A DNA stretch of 17,353 nucleotides from JBAXRT01 sp037131065 (GTDB lineage Bacteria; Bacteroidota; Bacteroidia; Bacteroidales; FEN-979). This document shows positions 7,247 to 14,615 of this stretch, piece by piece (the first letter of the stretch is position 1; each line of letters opens with the position of its first letter). The translations under genes were made by a program, and so were the position numbers. The notes beneath the pieces are model-generated. The model was not told the origin of the DNA and ran no database searches. It saw nothing but the letters and a program-made list of their open reading frames with translations. The DNA is taken from contig JBAXRT010000056.1 of assembly GCA_037131065.1 (NCBI GenBank), positions 1 through 17,353 on the forward strand, written 5' to 3'.

Positions 7247-8512
7247 TTAAGGCTGTTCAAAATTTTCAAGATAGTGCTGGATACGGCCCAGGAACTGTCC
7301 TCCGAGGGCCCCGTCGATGACACGGTGGTCATAAGTTACAGACAGGATCATGACCGGCCTGATGGCAATCATATCTCCGCCCGGTGTTTCAACGACAACG
7401 GCACGCTTCTTTATAAGACCAACGGCAACGATGGCGGTTTGTGGCTGGTTGATGATAGGTGTTCCCATCAATGTCCCGAATGAACCCAGGTTTGTAAGCG
7501 AGATAGTTCCGCCGGCGACCTCATCGGGTACCAGTTTACTCCTCCTGGCGCGGTCGGCAAGGTCATTCACCTCCTTAACGATCGCATGGAAATCTTTGAA
7601 GCTGGCATCTTTTACCACGGGCACGATCAGGTTGAAATCAGGAAGGGCAACAGCCATCCCGATGTTGATCCCGTGATGCAGGGTGATCCTGTTTCCGTCG
7701 ACGGAAACATTCACCATCGGAAAATCGCTCACCGCCTTTGCGATTGCATGGATAAAAACCGGCGTATAGGTCAGCTTCTGGTTATGCTTTTTCAGATAGG
7801 CGTCTTTATTCTGATCCCGCCAGTGTACAACACGCGACATGTCAACTTCAGCAAAAGAGGTGACATGAGGGGAAGTCTGAACTGACCTTACCATATGCTG
7901 TGCAATAAGCTGGCGCATCCTGGTCATTTCAATTACCTGATCCTCGCCATGGATGGGAAGTTCCCGGGGCAATACAGCCTGTTTTGGTTTTGCCGGCGCC
8001 GGGCTACTGAGATATGAAAGAAGATCAGATTTGGTAAGACGGTCGTTCTTTCCTGTTCCAGGTATCGAATCAAGGACCTTCATCGGGATATTTTCCTGCT
8101 TTGCAATGCTTCTTACAAGCGGGGAATAAAAACGGGTACCCCTTTGGTGATCATCGTTGCCGGGAGGAACTACCGGTATAATATCGGGTGTTACAAGGGA
8201 TTTTTTGTTTGCTCCAGGTTCGGCTGCAGCGGAAGGTGTGGTTGGGATTGGAGTCGTAACGGTGGCTTCCAGCTCTGTTTCAAGAATTGCAAATGACTGT
8301 CCTACCGATACGACTGCCCCATCTCCAAATATTTTTTTAATCAGGATTCCTGAAAAGGGAGCCGGAACTTCTGAGTCGACTTTGTCGGTTGCTATCTCAA
8401 TAAGGGGCTCATCCTCATTAATTCTCTCACCCTCACTCTTTAACCAGCGAATGATGGTGGCTTCTATCACGCTTTCTCCAAGCTTCGGTAGAACAATCTC
8501 GGTTGCTGCCAT
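7247..8512 (-). CDS. 2-oxo acid dehydrogenase complex E2 (dihydrolipoamide acyltransferase)
   Basis: E2 forms the core of pyruvate, 2-oxoglutarate or branched-chain 2-oxo acid dehydrogenase complexes and transfers the acyl group from lipoyl-lysine to CoA. Three modules are visible in 421 residues. One lipoyl domain (about 3-80) carries Lys44 in ATDKVDSEVP. A Pro/Ala/Thr linker leads to the E1/E3-binding domain (about 128-170, SPLVRSIAKQ to GRLTKSD-like KNDRLTKSDL). A second linker leads to the catalytic domain (about 190-421) with ISLTNLGSFG (337-346) and the active-site YDHRVIDG (394-401; His396, Asp400). A single lipoyl domain and the DKVDSEVP motif suggest a branched-chain or generic 2-oxo acid complex. 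No E1 or E3 gene is in the window, so the substrate is undetermined. A -7 promoter element precedes it, and it leads the exonuclease-FAH operon. Confidence 0.93.
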   Translation of the reverse strand: MAATEIVLPKLGESVIEATIIRWLKSEGERINEDEPLIEIATDKVDSEVPAPFSGILIKKIFGDGAVVSVGQSFAILETELEATVTTPIPTTPSAAAEPGANKKSLVTPDIIPVVPPGNDDHQRGTRFYSPLVRSIAKQENIPMKVLDSIPGTGKNDRLTKSDLLSYLSSPAPAKPKQAVLPRELPIHGEDQVIEMTRMRQLIAQHMVRSVQTSPHVTSFAEVDMSRVVHWRDQNKDAYLKKHNQKLTYTPVFIHAIAKAVSDFPMVNVSVDGNRITLHHGINIGMAVALPDFNLIVPVVKDASFKDFHAIVKEVNDLADRARRSKLVPDEVAGGTISLTNLGSFGTLMGTPIINQPQTAIVAVGLIKKRAVVVETPGGDMIAIRPVMILSVTYDHRVIDGALGGQFLGRIQHYLENFEQP

Positions 8513-8534
8513 CTAACCTTTGGTTTAAACAGAA

Positions 8535-8542
8535 CAAAGTTA
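8535..8542 (-). promoter_or_regulatory. Candidate -7 element (TAACTTTG) for the E2-exonuclease-FAH unit
   Basis: Minus-strand TAACTTTG matches TAnnTTTG exactly, 22 nt before the E2 ATG at 8512, in the 42-nt gap after the glycosyltransferase stop. No well-spaced TTG is visible upstream, since that region is coding. It suggests E2 starts its own transcription unit. Confidence 0.4.
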
Positions 8543-8554
8543 CGCTTTTTTCGT

Positions 8555-10522
8555 TCAGCGGCGTCCCAACTCCCTGAAGCCTTTCAGGATAATATTAAGA
8601 TCGTTGGTCAGCTTGTAATCCCGTGCATACAGGATGTTAAGTCTTGAATGGACATCTCCGGGAATCTCTTTCTTCATGAAGGCGTCAAGCGGTGTAAGGA
8701 TGCCATCCTTGATCTCAGGAAGACGCTGTACTTCCTGCTCGGAACCTGCAGAATACCCGACCCATGACTTGAATGAAAAGAGCACTGAGAAGATGTTTCT
8801 AAACAGGCCGATCGGCTTTCTTACCAGGAAAAGAACAACGGGGTAAAAGAGAAAAAGGCTAAGGGAAACGGCAATATCAAGCAGGCGTTTGTTCCGTCGG
8901 TTCGATTTTTTTGTGATGGCATTGATGTCGATGACATAAAGATCTCCTGAGGTGTTGATTGAGTTGCTCCCGATGATCGAGAGGCTTTCAGGAGGAGCTA
9001 TTTTATAATCAACCTGGGCATTTTTCAGTTCCGACATCTTGTCGATGATCACCTGGGCAGGAACATCCTTGGCACAGAAGATCACCTCGTCAATTTTATG
9101 GATCGTGATGATCTCCTTGACCTGCCCGATATATCCCATGAACCCGTTTGAATTGTTCCGGTGGTGGTGGTAACTTACAAGGCCGATGAAGGCAGGATTG
9201 ATTGCTGTTTTCTGCAATAAATCCGATACTCTCTCTGCTTCGTCTTTCTCACCGATGATGATGAACCGCTTGTTCTTCTCCGAGTTGATCCGGAAACCAG
9301 TGAATTTGAAAAGATGCAGGAAAAACCTGAGAGCAACCATAGCGGCAACACCCCACAACGCGCCGAAAATGATAAGAGCCCTGGAGAACCTGTAGTGTTC
9401 GCTGAGCAAACTGTACAGGATCAGGATGATCAGTGTCCCGACCAGCATGCCCTGCACAAGCTTCCTGATCCGGATTGGTTTGTCATACCCTCCGCTGAAA
9501 TAGACACACATCAGCCATATGAAAATATAGACCGGTACCGCGATCATAATGAAGGCAGCAGGATAGTGTCCTCCGTCGGGGAAAATAAAATTCCGCTCCC
9601 AGTAACCCCTGAAAAGGTCTATCCCGATGAAGATCAGCAAGGCATCAGCAAGAGGAAGAAGGATTCTGATGAAAAACCTGCTGATGATCGACATAAAGGC
9701 ACGGAGGTAGATCGCAAAATTGATCATCATCGAGAAGGAGCGCGCATTGCCTTTGGAGAAATGTTTTCTTGCAAAAATGATCATTGCATTGTAAAACATG
9801 AACACATAGTTAATACTGCTCTTCTTTGTGCTCTCTCCTTTGTAATGAATGATCCTGGTTTCAGGAAAATAGTAGTTTGAGTACCCGGCTTGTGTGATCC
9901 GGTAACTCAGGTCGATGTCCTCCCCGTACATGAAAAAGGCTTCATCCAGAAGACCGATCTTATCAAGCACATCCTTTCTCAGGAGCATGAAAGCCCCGGC
10001 AAGAACATCAACTTTATGGATTTTATCCCTGTCGAGGTATCCAAGGTGATATTTACTGAAAAGACGAGATTTCGGAAATACCGAGGAAAACCCGAAGATC
10101 TTGAAAAAAGAGACGGAGGGGGAGGGGAGGCCTCTCTTGCTTTCGGGAAGGAATTTTCCTTTACCGTCGATCATCTTGACCCCAAGCCCACCGGCGTCAG
10201 AGTGACTGTCCATGAATTCGACAACTTTTCTTAACGTATCGTCCTCCACGAGTGTGTCGGGGTTAAGTAGGAGGATGTATTCCCCTTTTGCCTTGCGGAT
10301 CGCCTGGTTGTTTGCCTTGGAAAAACCCGCGTTGTCTTTGTTCTCGATCAGTCTGACTTCGGGAAATTTCTCTTTTACCATCTTGATGGAGCCATCCACT
10401 GAGTTGTTGTCAACAACGAAAACTTCACACTCAAGCCCGTTGATGGCATTCACAACTGAATGCAAACATTGCTCGAGGAAATATTTTACGTTGTAGTTGA
10501 CGATGACAACGGAGAGTTTCAT
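8555..10522 (-). CDS. GT2 glycosyltransferase fused to membrane segments and a degenerate polyprenyl-phosphate sugar phosphotransferase-like region
   Basis: Residues 1-230 are a GT2 (GT-A) domain of the rhamnosyltransferase/WbbL type: SVVIVNYN (4-11), VVDNNSVDGS (36-45), LLNPDT (85-90) and YGEDIDLSYR (199-208). About four hydrophobic segments follow (near 281-300, 322-342, 356-374 and 381-402). A Rossmann-like CoA-binding-type domain (about 415-535, RFIIIGEKDEAERV to DEVIFCAKD) comes next, as in WbaP/WcaJ-type phosphoglycosyltransferases. The last 110 residues resemble such an enzyme: NKRLLDIAVSLSLFLFYPVVLFLV (544-567, given here as KRLLDI plus one membrane segment) and a terminal YARDYKLTNDLNIILKGF (632-649). 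The catalytic stretch (KFRSM, Asp-Glu dyad) that should lie between is missing. It probably takes part in surface polysaccharide or glycolipid assembly at the inner membrane. It lies 55 nt after DUF4294 on the same strand. The GT2 call is firm; the rest is by-eye homology. Confidence 0.85.
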   Translation of the reverse strand: MKLSVVIVNYNVKYFLEQCLHSVVNAINGLECEVFVVDNNSVDGSIKMVKEKFPEVRLIENKDNAGFSKANNQAIRKAKGEYILLLNPDTLVEDDTLRKVVEFMDSHSDAGGLGVKMIDGKGKFLPESKRGLPSPSVSFFKIFGFSSVFPKSRLFSKYHLGYLDRDKIHKVDVLAGAFMLLRKDVLDKIGLLDEAFFMYGEDIDLSYRITQAGYSNYYFPETRIIHYKGESTKKSSINYVFMFYNAMIIFARKHFSKGNARSFSMMINFAIYLRAFMSIISRFFIRILLPLADALLIFIGIDLFRGYWERNFIFPDGGHYPAAFIMIAVPVYIFIWLMCVYFSGGYDKPIRIRKLVQGMLVGTLIILILYSLLSEHYRFSRALIIFGALWGVAAMVALRFFLHLFKFTGFRINSEKNKRFIIIGEKDEAERVSDLLQKTAINPAFIGLVSYHHHRNNSNGFMGYIGQVKEIITIHKIDEVIFCAKDVPAQVIIDKMSELKNAQVDYKIAPPESLSIIGSNSINTSGDLYVIDINAITKKSNRRNKRLLDIAVSLSLFLFYPVVLFLVRKPIGLFRNIFSVLFSFKSWVGYSAGSEQEVQRLPEIKDGILTPLDAFMKKEIPGDVHSRLNILYARDYKLTNDLNIILKGFRELGRR

Positions 10523-10577
10523 CAGGATAAATGTGGATTCAGCGGGTAAAATTAAGGTTTATCGGTGAAAAGAAAAA

Positions 10578-11162
10578 CTAAATTGCTCCGGCTTCGATCA
10601 TAATCACAATACGTTCAATCGCCTGGTCATCCCCTCCGGCATCATAGGTGGTCTTAAGATTGTACCCGAAGATGACAGCGAGGGTCTGCCAGATGAATGC
10701 CCTGAATCCCCCTCGGAGTTCCTTGACCAGTTCATATGAAGAGTTCCCTGTTTCCCTGTAAATTAATTTAATCAGGATCTTGCCCTGCGAGAAGGTAAGG
10801 TCGCGGATCTGATCCCCGAACTTTGCCTCAAGCTCCTTTTCAGCCTTCTTCATAAATACCTTCCTTGCTTTTTCATCCGGGATCGTATCAAGAATCTTCT
10901 CGTATTCCTTCAGTTTCTCACCTGCCAGCTTTGCAAAGGGCCACACTTTCTTGACGTTGTACACCAGCCTGTCGTACCTGACCATCTCACGTTTAGATTC
11001 AAACCTTACCGGAGGGAAGATGACTACCGGTTTTACTTCCATCTCCACGATGGAATCCTGTTTCCCGGGTATCTGGTTCGAATCAGCCTTAATGACTTCC
11101 TGGGAAAAAAGAGGAGGCAGGTTAAAAAGAAAACAAAATATTATCAGCCAAGCTGGTTTCAT
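10578..11162 (-). CDS. DUF4294 domain-containing exported protein
   Basis: A 194-residue protein with an N-terminal signal peptide (Lys2 then hydrophobic about 4-18, likely cleavage near LFS-Q, residues 20/21; no lipobox cysteine). The mature part matches the Bacteroidota-restricted DUF4294 family: RYDRLVYNVKKVWPFAKLA (62-80, conserved core), a charged helical region (KLKEYEKILDTI, RKVFMKKAEKELEAKFG), then KILIKLIYRETG (128-139) and the conserved Gly/Trp stretch GGFRAFIWQTLA (151-162). No enzymatic motif is visible. It is predicted to be periplasmic. It sits 57 nt after clpX and 55 nt before the glycosyltransferase on the same strand, so it may be read through from the tig-clpPX operon. Function is unknown. 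Confidence 0.82.
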   Translation of the reverse strand: MKPAWLIIFCFLFNLPPLFSQEVIKADSNQIPGKQDSIVEMEVKPVVIFPPVRFESKREMVRYDRLVYNVKKVWPFAKLAGEKLKEYEKILDTIPDEKARKVFMKKAEKELEAKFGDQIRDLTFSQGKILIKLIYRETGNSSYELVKELRGGFRAFIWQTLAVIFGYNLKTTYDAGGDDQAIERIVIMIEAGAI

Positions 11163-11219
11163 CAGATGCTCCCCGGAAATTAATACTTCAGGATAACGTC
11201 AAAGCACCCGGATGTAGTA

Positions 11220-12455
11220 TCATGCTACTTTCATGTGTGCAATACTGCTTTTCTTGAACTGTTCACTGACAAACGACAGGTTGACCTGTAGTGTCTTTGT
11301 GTTGCCTTTGGATGGAAGGTCGAACATGGCATCAGTCATGATCCCTTCCAGGATCGACCTGAGTCCCCTCGCTCCCAGTTTGAATTCAATTGATTTGTCG
11401 ACGATATAATCGAGTGCGTCATCTTCAAATTCAAGCCGGATCTTATCAAGTTCAAAAAGCTTGATGTATTGCTTTATTAGGGAATTTTTTGGCTCAGTCA
11501 GGATACGTCTGAGGGTTGCCTTGTCGAGGGTGTGCATGAAAGTTACGATCGGCAGACGGCCTACCAGTTCAGGAATGAGCCCGTATGCTTTAAGGTCAAC
11601 GGGAGAAATGTACTGGAGGATGTTGTCCTTGTCGATGGTATCCCTTTTTTTGTCGGTCTTGTAGCCTATCCTGTTGGTTTGCAGCCGGGCGGAGATCTTC
11701 TTTTCAATCCCGTCGAAAGCGCCGCCGGTCATGAAGAGGATGTTCTGCGTGTTGATCTGGATCATCTTCTGCTCCGGATGTTTCCTCCCTCCCTGTGGGG
11801 GTACATTCACGATCGATCCCTCCAGCATTTTTAGCAGGGCCTGCTGGACGCCCTCTCCTGAAACATCACGGGTGATAGAGGGATTGTCTCCCTTGCGTGC
11901 AATTTTATCAATCTCATCGATGAAAACAATTCCCCTTTCAGCTGCTGCCAGGTTAAAGTCCGCCACCTGCAGGAGTCTTGAGAGGATGCTTTCAACATCC
12001 TCCCCTACATACCCGGCTTCGGTGAGGGCAGTAGCATCAGCGATACAAAAGGGAACATTAAGCATCTTGGCGATCGTCCTTGCCAGCAGCGTTTTACCTG
12101 TCCCGGTCTCTCCGACGATGACGATGTTCGATTTTTCAATTTCAATATCATCTTCCTTGGCCTCCCTGGAGTGGAGGATACGCTTATAATGGTTGTAAAC
12201 TGCAACGGAAATGATCCGCTTTGCCTCCTCCTGGCCAATGACGAACTGATCGAGGTAACGTTTGATCTCAATCGGCTTATGCAGCTTGAAATCGGGGAGC
12301 TCTTTATGAGTATCTGAACCCAGTTCCTCTTCCAGGATGCTCTGTGCCTGGTGCACGCAATTTTCACAGATGTGGGCATTGAGGCCGGCAATTAAGATCC
12401 TTGTCTCCTCCTTGTCGCGACCGCAAAATGAGCATTTTTCTCCTGACTTTGCCAT
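11220..12455 (-). CDS. clpX: ATP-dependent Clp protease ATP-binding subunit ClpX
   Basis: ClpX is the AAA+ hexameric unfoldase that feeds tagged substrates into ClpP. All landmarks are present in 411 residues. The N-terminal zinc-binding domain has Cys8, Cys11, Cys30 and Cys33. Walker A is GETGTGKT (115-122), pore-1 loop GYVGED (148-153), and Walker B IVFIDEID (176-183). The RKH pore residues are 224-226, the Arg finger is in LVGR (297-300), and the sensor-2 stretch is GARGLRSILE. The ClpP-docking tripeptide, IGF in E. coli, reads IGY here (263-265). It follows clpP by 8 nt on the minus strand, within a tRNA-Leu, tig, clpP, clpX order. Length and motifs indicate a full, functional protein. 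Confidence 0.97.
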   Translation of the reverse strand: MAKSGEKCSFCGRDKEETRILIAGLNAHICENCVHQAQSILEEELGSDTHKELPDFKLHKPIEIKRYLDQFVIGQEEAKRIISVAVYNHYKRILHSREAKEDDIEIEKSNIVIVGETGTGKTLLARTIAKMLNVPFCIADATALTEAGYVGEDVESILSRLLQVADFNLAAAERGIVFIDEIDKIARKGDNPSITRDVSGEGVQQALLKMLEGSIVNVPPQGGRKHPEQKMIQINTQNILFMTGGAFDGIEKKISARLQTNRIGYKTDKKRDTIDKDNILQYISPVDLKAYGLIPELVGRLPIVTFMHTLDKATLRRILTEPKNSLIKQYIKLFELDKIRLEFEDDALDYIVDKSIEFKLGARGLRSILEGIMTDAMFDLPSKGNTKTLQVNLSFVSEQFKKSSIAHMKVA

Positions 12456-12463
12456 GCGAATTG

Positions 12464-13138
12464 TTAATTGTCTTTCTTCGACCTGACGAGGATTTCATCA
12501 ATCATACCATATTTTTTGGCCTCCTCCGATGTCATCCAGTAATCACGGTCTGCATCCTTAAGTATCTTTTTATAGGGTTGTCCCGAATGGGAAGAGATGA
12601 TCTCGTAAAGTTCTTTTTTCAGTTTCTGGATCTCACGTGTTGTGATCTCGATGTCGGAAGCCTGGCCCTCTGCGCTTCCCATGGGTTGATGGATCAGGAT
12701 CCTGGAATGACGGAGAGCAGTGCGTTTGCCCTTCTCACCGGCGCAAAGCAGGATAGCCCCCATCGAGGCAGCCATTCCGGTACAGATGGTAGCCACATCC
12801 GATGAAATGTACTGCATGGTATCATAAATACCAAGTCCGGCATAAACAGATCCCCCAGGTGTGTTCAGGTAGATCTGGATATCCTTTTTAGGGTCAACAG
12901 ATTCCAGGAAAAGTAACTGTGCCTGGATGATGTTGGCCACATAATCATCGATCGGGACTCCCAGGAAGATGATCCTGTCCATCATCAGCCTGGAAAATAC
13001 ATCCATGGTGGCAATGTTCAGTTGTCTTTCTTCAATGATGGTGGGGGAGATATAATTTGCTGATACCGACTTGTATCTTTCAAGGGCGATGCTGCTGATC
13101 CCCCTGTGCCTGGTTGCATATTTTGAAAAATCGTCCAT
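12464..13138 (-). CDS. clpP: ATP-dependent Clp protease proteolytic subunit ClpP
   Basis: ClpP is a self-compartmentalising serine peptidase of two stacked heptamers, working here with ClpX. From the ATG at 13138 it is 224 residues with the triad Ser125 (GMAASMG), His150 (ILIHQPMG) and Asp199 (DRDYWMT), at the same 25- and 49-residue spacings as in E. coli. The handle-helix stretch EITTREIQKLKKEL and QASDIEI are conserved. A GTG at 13159 would add seven residues. I prefer the ATG because family members in Bacteroidota typically begin near MDDFxKYAT, and an A-rich tract precedes it. The N-terminal region before ISPTIIEERQ (about 30 residues) is longer than in mature E. coli ClpP and may be a processed propeptide. 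It lies between tig and clpX in one operon. Confidence 0.95.
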   Translation of the reverse strand: MDDFSKYATRHRGISSIALERYKSVSANYISPTIIEERQLNIATMDVFSRLMMDRIIFLGVPIDDYVANIIQAQLLFLESVDPKKDIQIYLNTPGGSVYAGLGIYDTMQYISSDVATICTGMAASMGAILLCAGEKGKRTALRHSRILIHQPMGSAEGQASDIEITTREIQKLKKELYEIISSHSGQPYKKILKDADRDYWMTSEEAKKYGMIDEILVRSKKDN

Positions 13139-13167
13139 CTTTTTTTGATTAAAATTCACTTAGTAAA

Positions 13168-14352
13168 TCACTTACTTTCATCATGATGGTGCTCGTGCTC
13201 ATGTTCATGCTCATGTTCATGCTCATGTTCATGGTCATGATGCTGAGCGACCGAAGCGAGTTTGATAAATTCATCATAACCAACCTCCCTGTTCACAACA
13301 CCAAGTTCGGTCTTGAACAGCAGCATGAGGCGGTCCCTGTATAACTGGTCGTTGATACGCTGGATCTGCTCCTTATTCTGCATAAAGGCATCCACGATGG
13401 AATCATATTTTTTCTGGATCTCAGGGTCAGGATTTTCTGTCGGAAGCTGCCTGAGGAAAGTTCCCTTTATATAGTTCCGGATATCCTCATCCTTGACATC
13501 GATCTGATGATCCTTGATAAGCCGGTTTTCAATTAGCTGCCATTTCATCGATTCGGCGAAGGAATTGTAATCCCTTTCAACCTCTTCTACCGAAAATTTC
13601 CCTTCATTGTTTTCAACGATCCATCTTTTCAGGAAATTGTCGGGGAGACTTAATTCGGTTTCCTTCACAAGTTTTTCCGTTACATTGTGAAAGAACATTT
13701 TGTCCGTCTCTGCTGCAAACCCGTTGGTGGCATCTTTCCTAACCTGCTCCCTGAAATCCTCCTCTGTTTCAATATTAAGTCCCGGGTAAACCCGGTTAAA
13801 AAACTCGGAGTTCATTTCAGCCGGGATTACTTCAGCCTCTTTCTTCTCTCCTTCAGGATCAGCTTCCTTGTTTTCCGATTCCTGTTTGGTCCCGAATCTT
13901 TTACGGGTATCTTCCACATACCGGTCGATCATCTCATCATCGATCCTGATCTGCAGATATTCCACCTCCTGGTCTTTCGAAAAGGGAATTGTAAAAGCAG
14001 GGGCAAGTCCAAGGTCAAAGAAAAATTCAAAGGTGGTCTGGTGATCAAAATCAATGGCGGAATTTTTTTCCTGGTTTGGTAAAGGATTCCCCAGGATATC
14101 TAGGTTCTCGTCTTTTATATATTGCATCAGGTTATCCGAGATCAGCTTGTTTACCTCATCGGCCAGTATCGATTTTCCGTACATTTTCCTTATCAGTCCT
14201 GCTGGTACATGGCCGGGACGGAATCCTGGTATGTTTGCCTTTCGCTTGTGGTCCTGGATTACCTTTTCGACTGCTTCATTGTAATCTGCCGGCACGATCT
14301 CAATCTTAACGACCGATGTTAGTTCACCTGTATTTTCTCTTGTAATGTTCAT
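13168..14352 (-). CDS. tig: Trigger factor lacking the PPIase domain, with a His-Glu repeat tail
   Basis: Trigger factor is the ribosome-bound chaperone meeting nascent chains at the exit tunnel. Residues 1-118 are the ribosome-binding domain with the tunnel-docking signature GFRPGHVPAGL (43-53). Residues 121-153 match the linker before the PPIase domain (EVEYLQIRIDDEMIDRYVED). The next recognisable part, AEMNSEFFNRVYPG (178-191) onward, is already the C-terminal arm domain. The roughly 90-100-residue FKBP-like PPIase domain is replaced by about 22 charged residues (155-176, Glu/Lys-rich). The protein is therefore 394 residues against a usual 430-450. Residues 371-390 comprise 12 His, 7 Glu and 1 Asp, mainly alternating His-Glu. 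The ATG at 14352 lies 46 nt after tRNA-Leu, and clpP follows. Chaperone identity is firm; the domain loss is by eye. Confidence 0.93.
   Translation of the reverse strand: MNITRENTGELTSVVKIEIVPADYNEAVEKVIQDHKRKANIPGFRPGHVPAGLIRKMYGKSILADEVNKLISDNLMQYIKDENLDILGNPLPNQEKNSAIDFDHQTTFEFFFDLGLAPAFTIPFSKDQEVEYLQIRIDDEMIDRYVEDTRKRFGTKQESENKEADPEGEKKEAEVIPAEMNSEFFNRVYPGLNIETEEDFREQVRKDATNGFAAETDKMFFHNVTEKLVKETELSLPDNFLKRWIVENNEGKFSVEEVERDYNSFAESMKWQLIENRLIKDHQIDVKDEDIRNYIKGTFLRQLPTENPDPEIQKKYDSIVDAFMQNKEQIQRINDQLYRDRLMLLFKTELGVVNREVGYDEFIKLASVAQHHDHEHEHEHEHEHEHEHHHDESK
13195..13233. repeat. Tandem 6/12-bp repeat encoding the His-Glu tail of trigger factor
   Basis: On the plus strand a 12-nt unit ATGTTCATGCTC recurs at 13201-13212 and 13213-13224, with a partial copy at 13225-13233 and a diverged copy (GTGCTC) upstream at 13195-13200. 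Read on the minus strand it encodes alternating His and Glu, with the Glu codons alternating GAA and GAG. Such a repeat is prone to slippage in steps of six bases (one His-Glu pair) without a frameshift. Confidence 0.85.
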
Positions 14353-14398
14353 TGATTTGTTTTATTGTTTTAATCTCTCGTAATAACTGAAACCTGTG

Positions 14399-14480
14399 TG
14401 CGGATGAAGGGACTCGAACCCCCACGCCCGAAGGCACAAGATCCTAAGTCTTGCGCGGCTACCAATTACGCCACATCCGC
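14399..14480 (-). tRNA. tRNA-Leu (anticodon TAG)
   Basis: The minus-strand cloverleaf is complete. The acceptor stem GCGGATG (14474-14480) pairs with CATCCGC (14400-14406), and the discriminator A is at 14399. The anticodon stem CAAGA/TCTTG encloses loop CTTAGGA (anticodon TAG). A class II variable arm (GCC-TTCG-GGC) and the TTCGAGT T-loop are present. The T stem has two G-T wobbles. CCA is not encoded. It lies 46 nt upstream of tig on the same strand, so the two may share a transcript. Confidence 0.95.
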
Positions 14481-14505
14481 TTACTACCTCCTGGAATTGG
14501 GAGTG

Positions 14506-14513
14506 CAAAGATA
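14506..14513 (-). promoter_or_regulatory. Candidate -7 element (TATCTTTG) for tRNA-Leu and possibly tig-clpP-clpX
   Basis: Minus-strand TATCTTTG matches TAnnTTTG exactly, 25 nt before the tRNA 5' end, giving a start about 19 nt upstream of the mature tRNA. No clear TTG box is seen at the expected spacing. No TAnnTTTG occurs between the tRNA and tig, which supports one common transcript. Confidence 0.45.
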
Positions 14514-14615
14514 CACAATTGAAATATTTAACTGAACTTTTCGTTAAAACTTAACCAACCATTAACAGCAACCTGTGTCTAATCATTACCCAAAAATGAT
14601 ATTAATCTGCAGTTG

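Noticed and set aside
9314..9880. 188-codon plus-strand frame opposite the glycosyltransferase
   Set aside because: Its translation is polar and low in complexity with many Asp/His/Pro, as expected of the complement of membrane-protein codons; the minus-strand gene has clear GT2 motifs.
11163..11219. Terminator between clpX and the DUF4294 gene
   Set aside because: No stem longer than a few bases and no T-tract on the minus strand; read-through seems as likely.
11674..12189. 171-codon plus-strand frame opposite clpX
   Set aside because: Fully inside clpX, whose every motif is intact; the shadow has a Ser/Pro/Leu-rich composition and no start context.
13139..13159. GTG start adding seven residues to ClpP
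   Set aside because: The downstream ATG gives the usual MDDFxKYAT-like beginning and is the stronger start codon; the GTG remains possible.
13189..13242. CRISPR-like or microsatellite array
   Set aside because: The 12-bp units are directly adjacent without spacers, and keep the trigger-factor frame; it is a coding repeat.
14481..14615. Riboswitch or small RNA in the tRNA-Leu to DUF5723 gap
   Set aside because: The 135 nt are AT-rich with one minus-strand -7 element, but no conserved aptamer or strong hairpin is visible.
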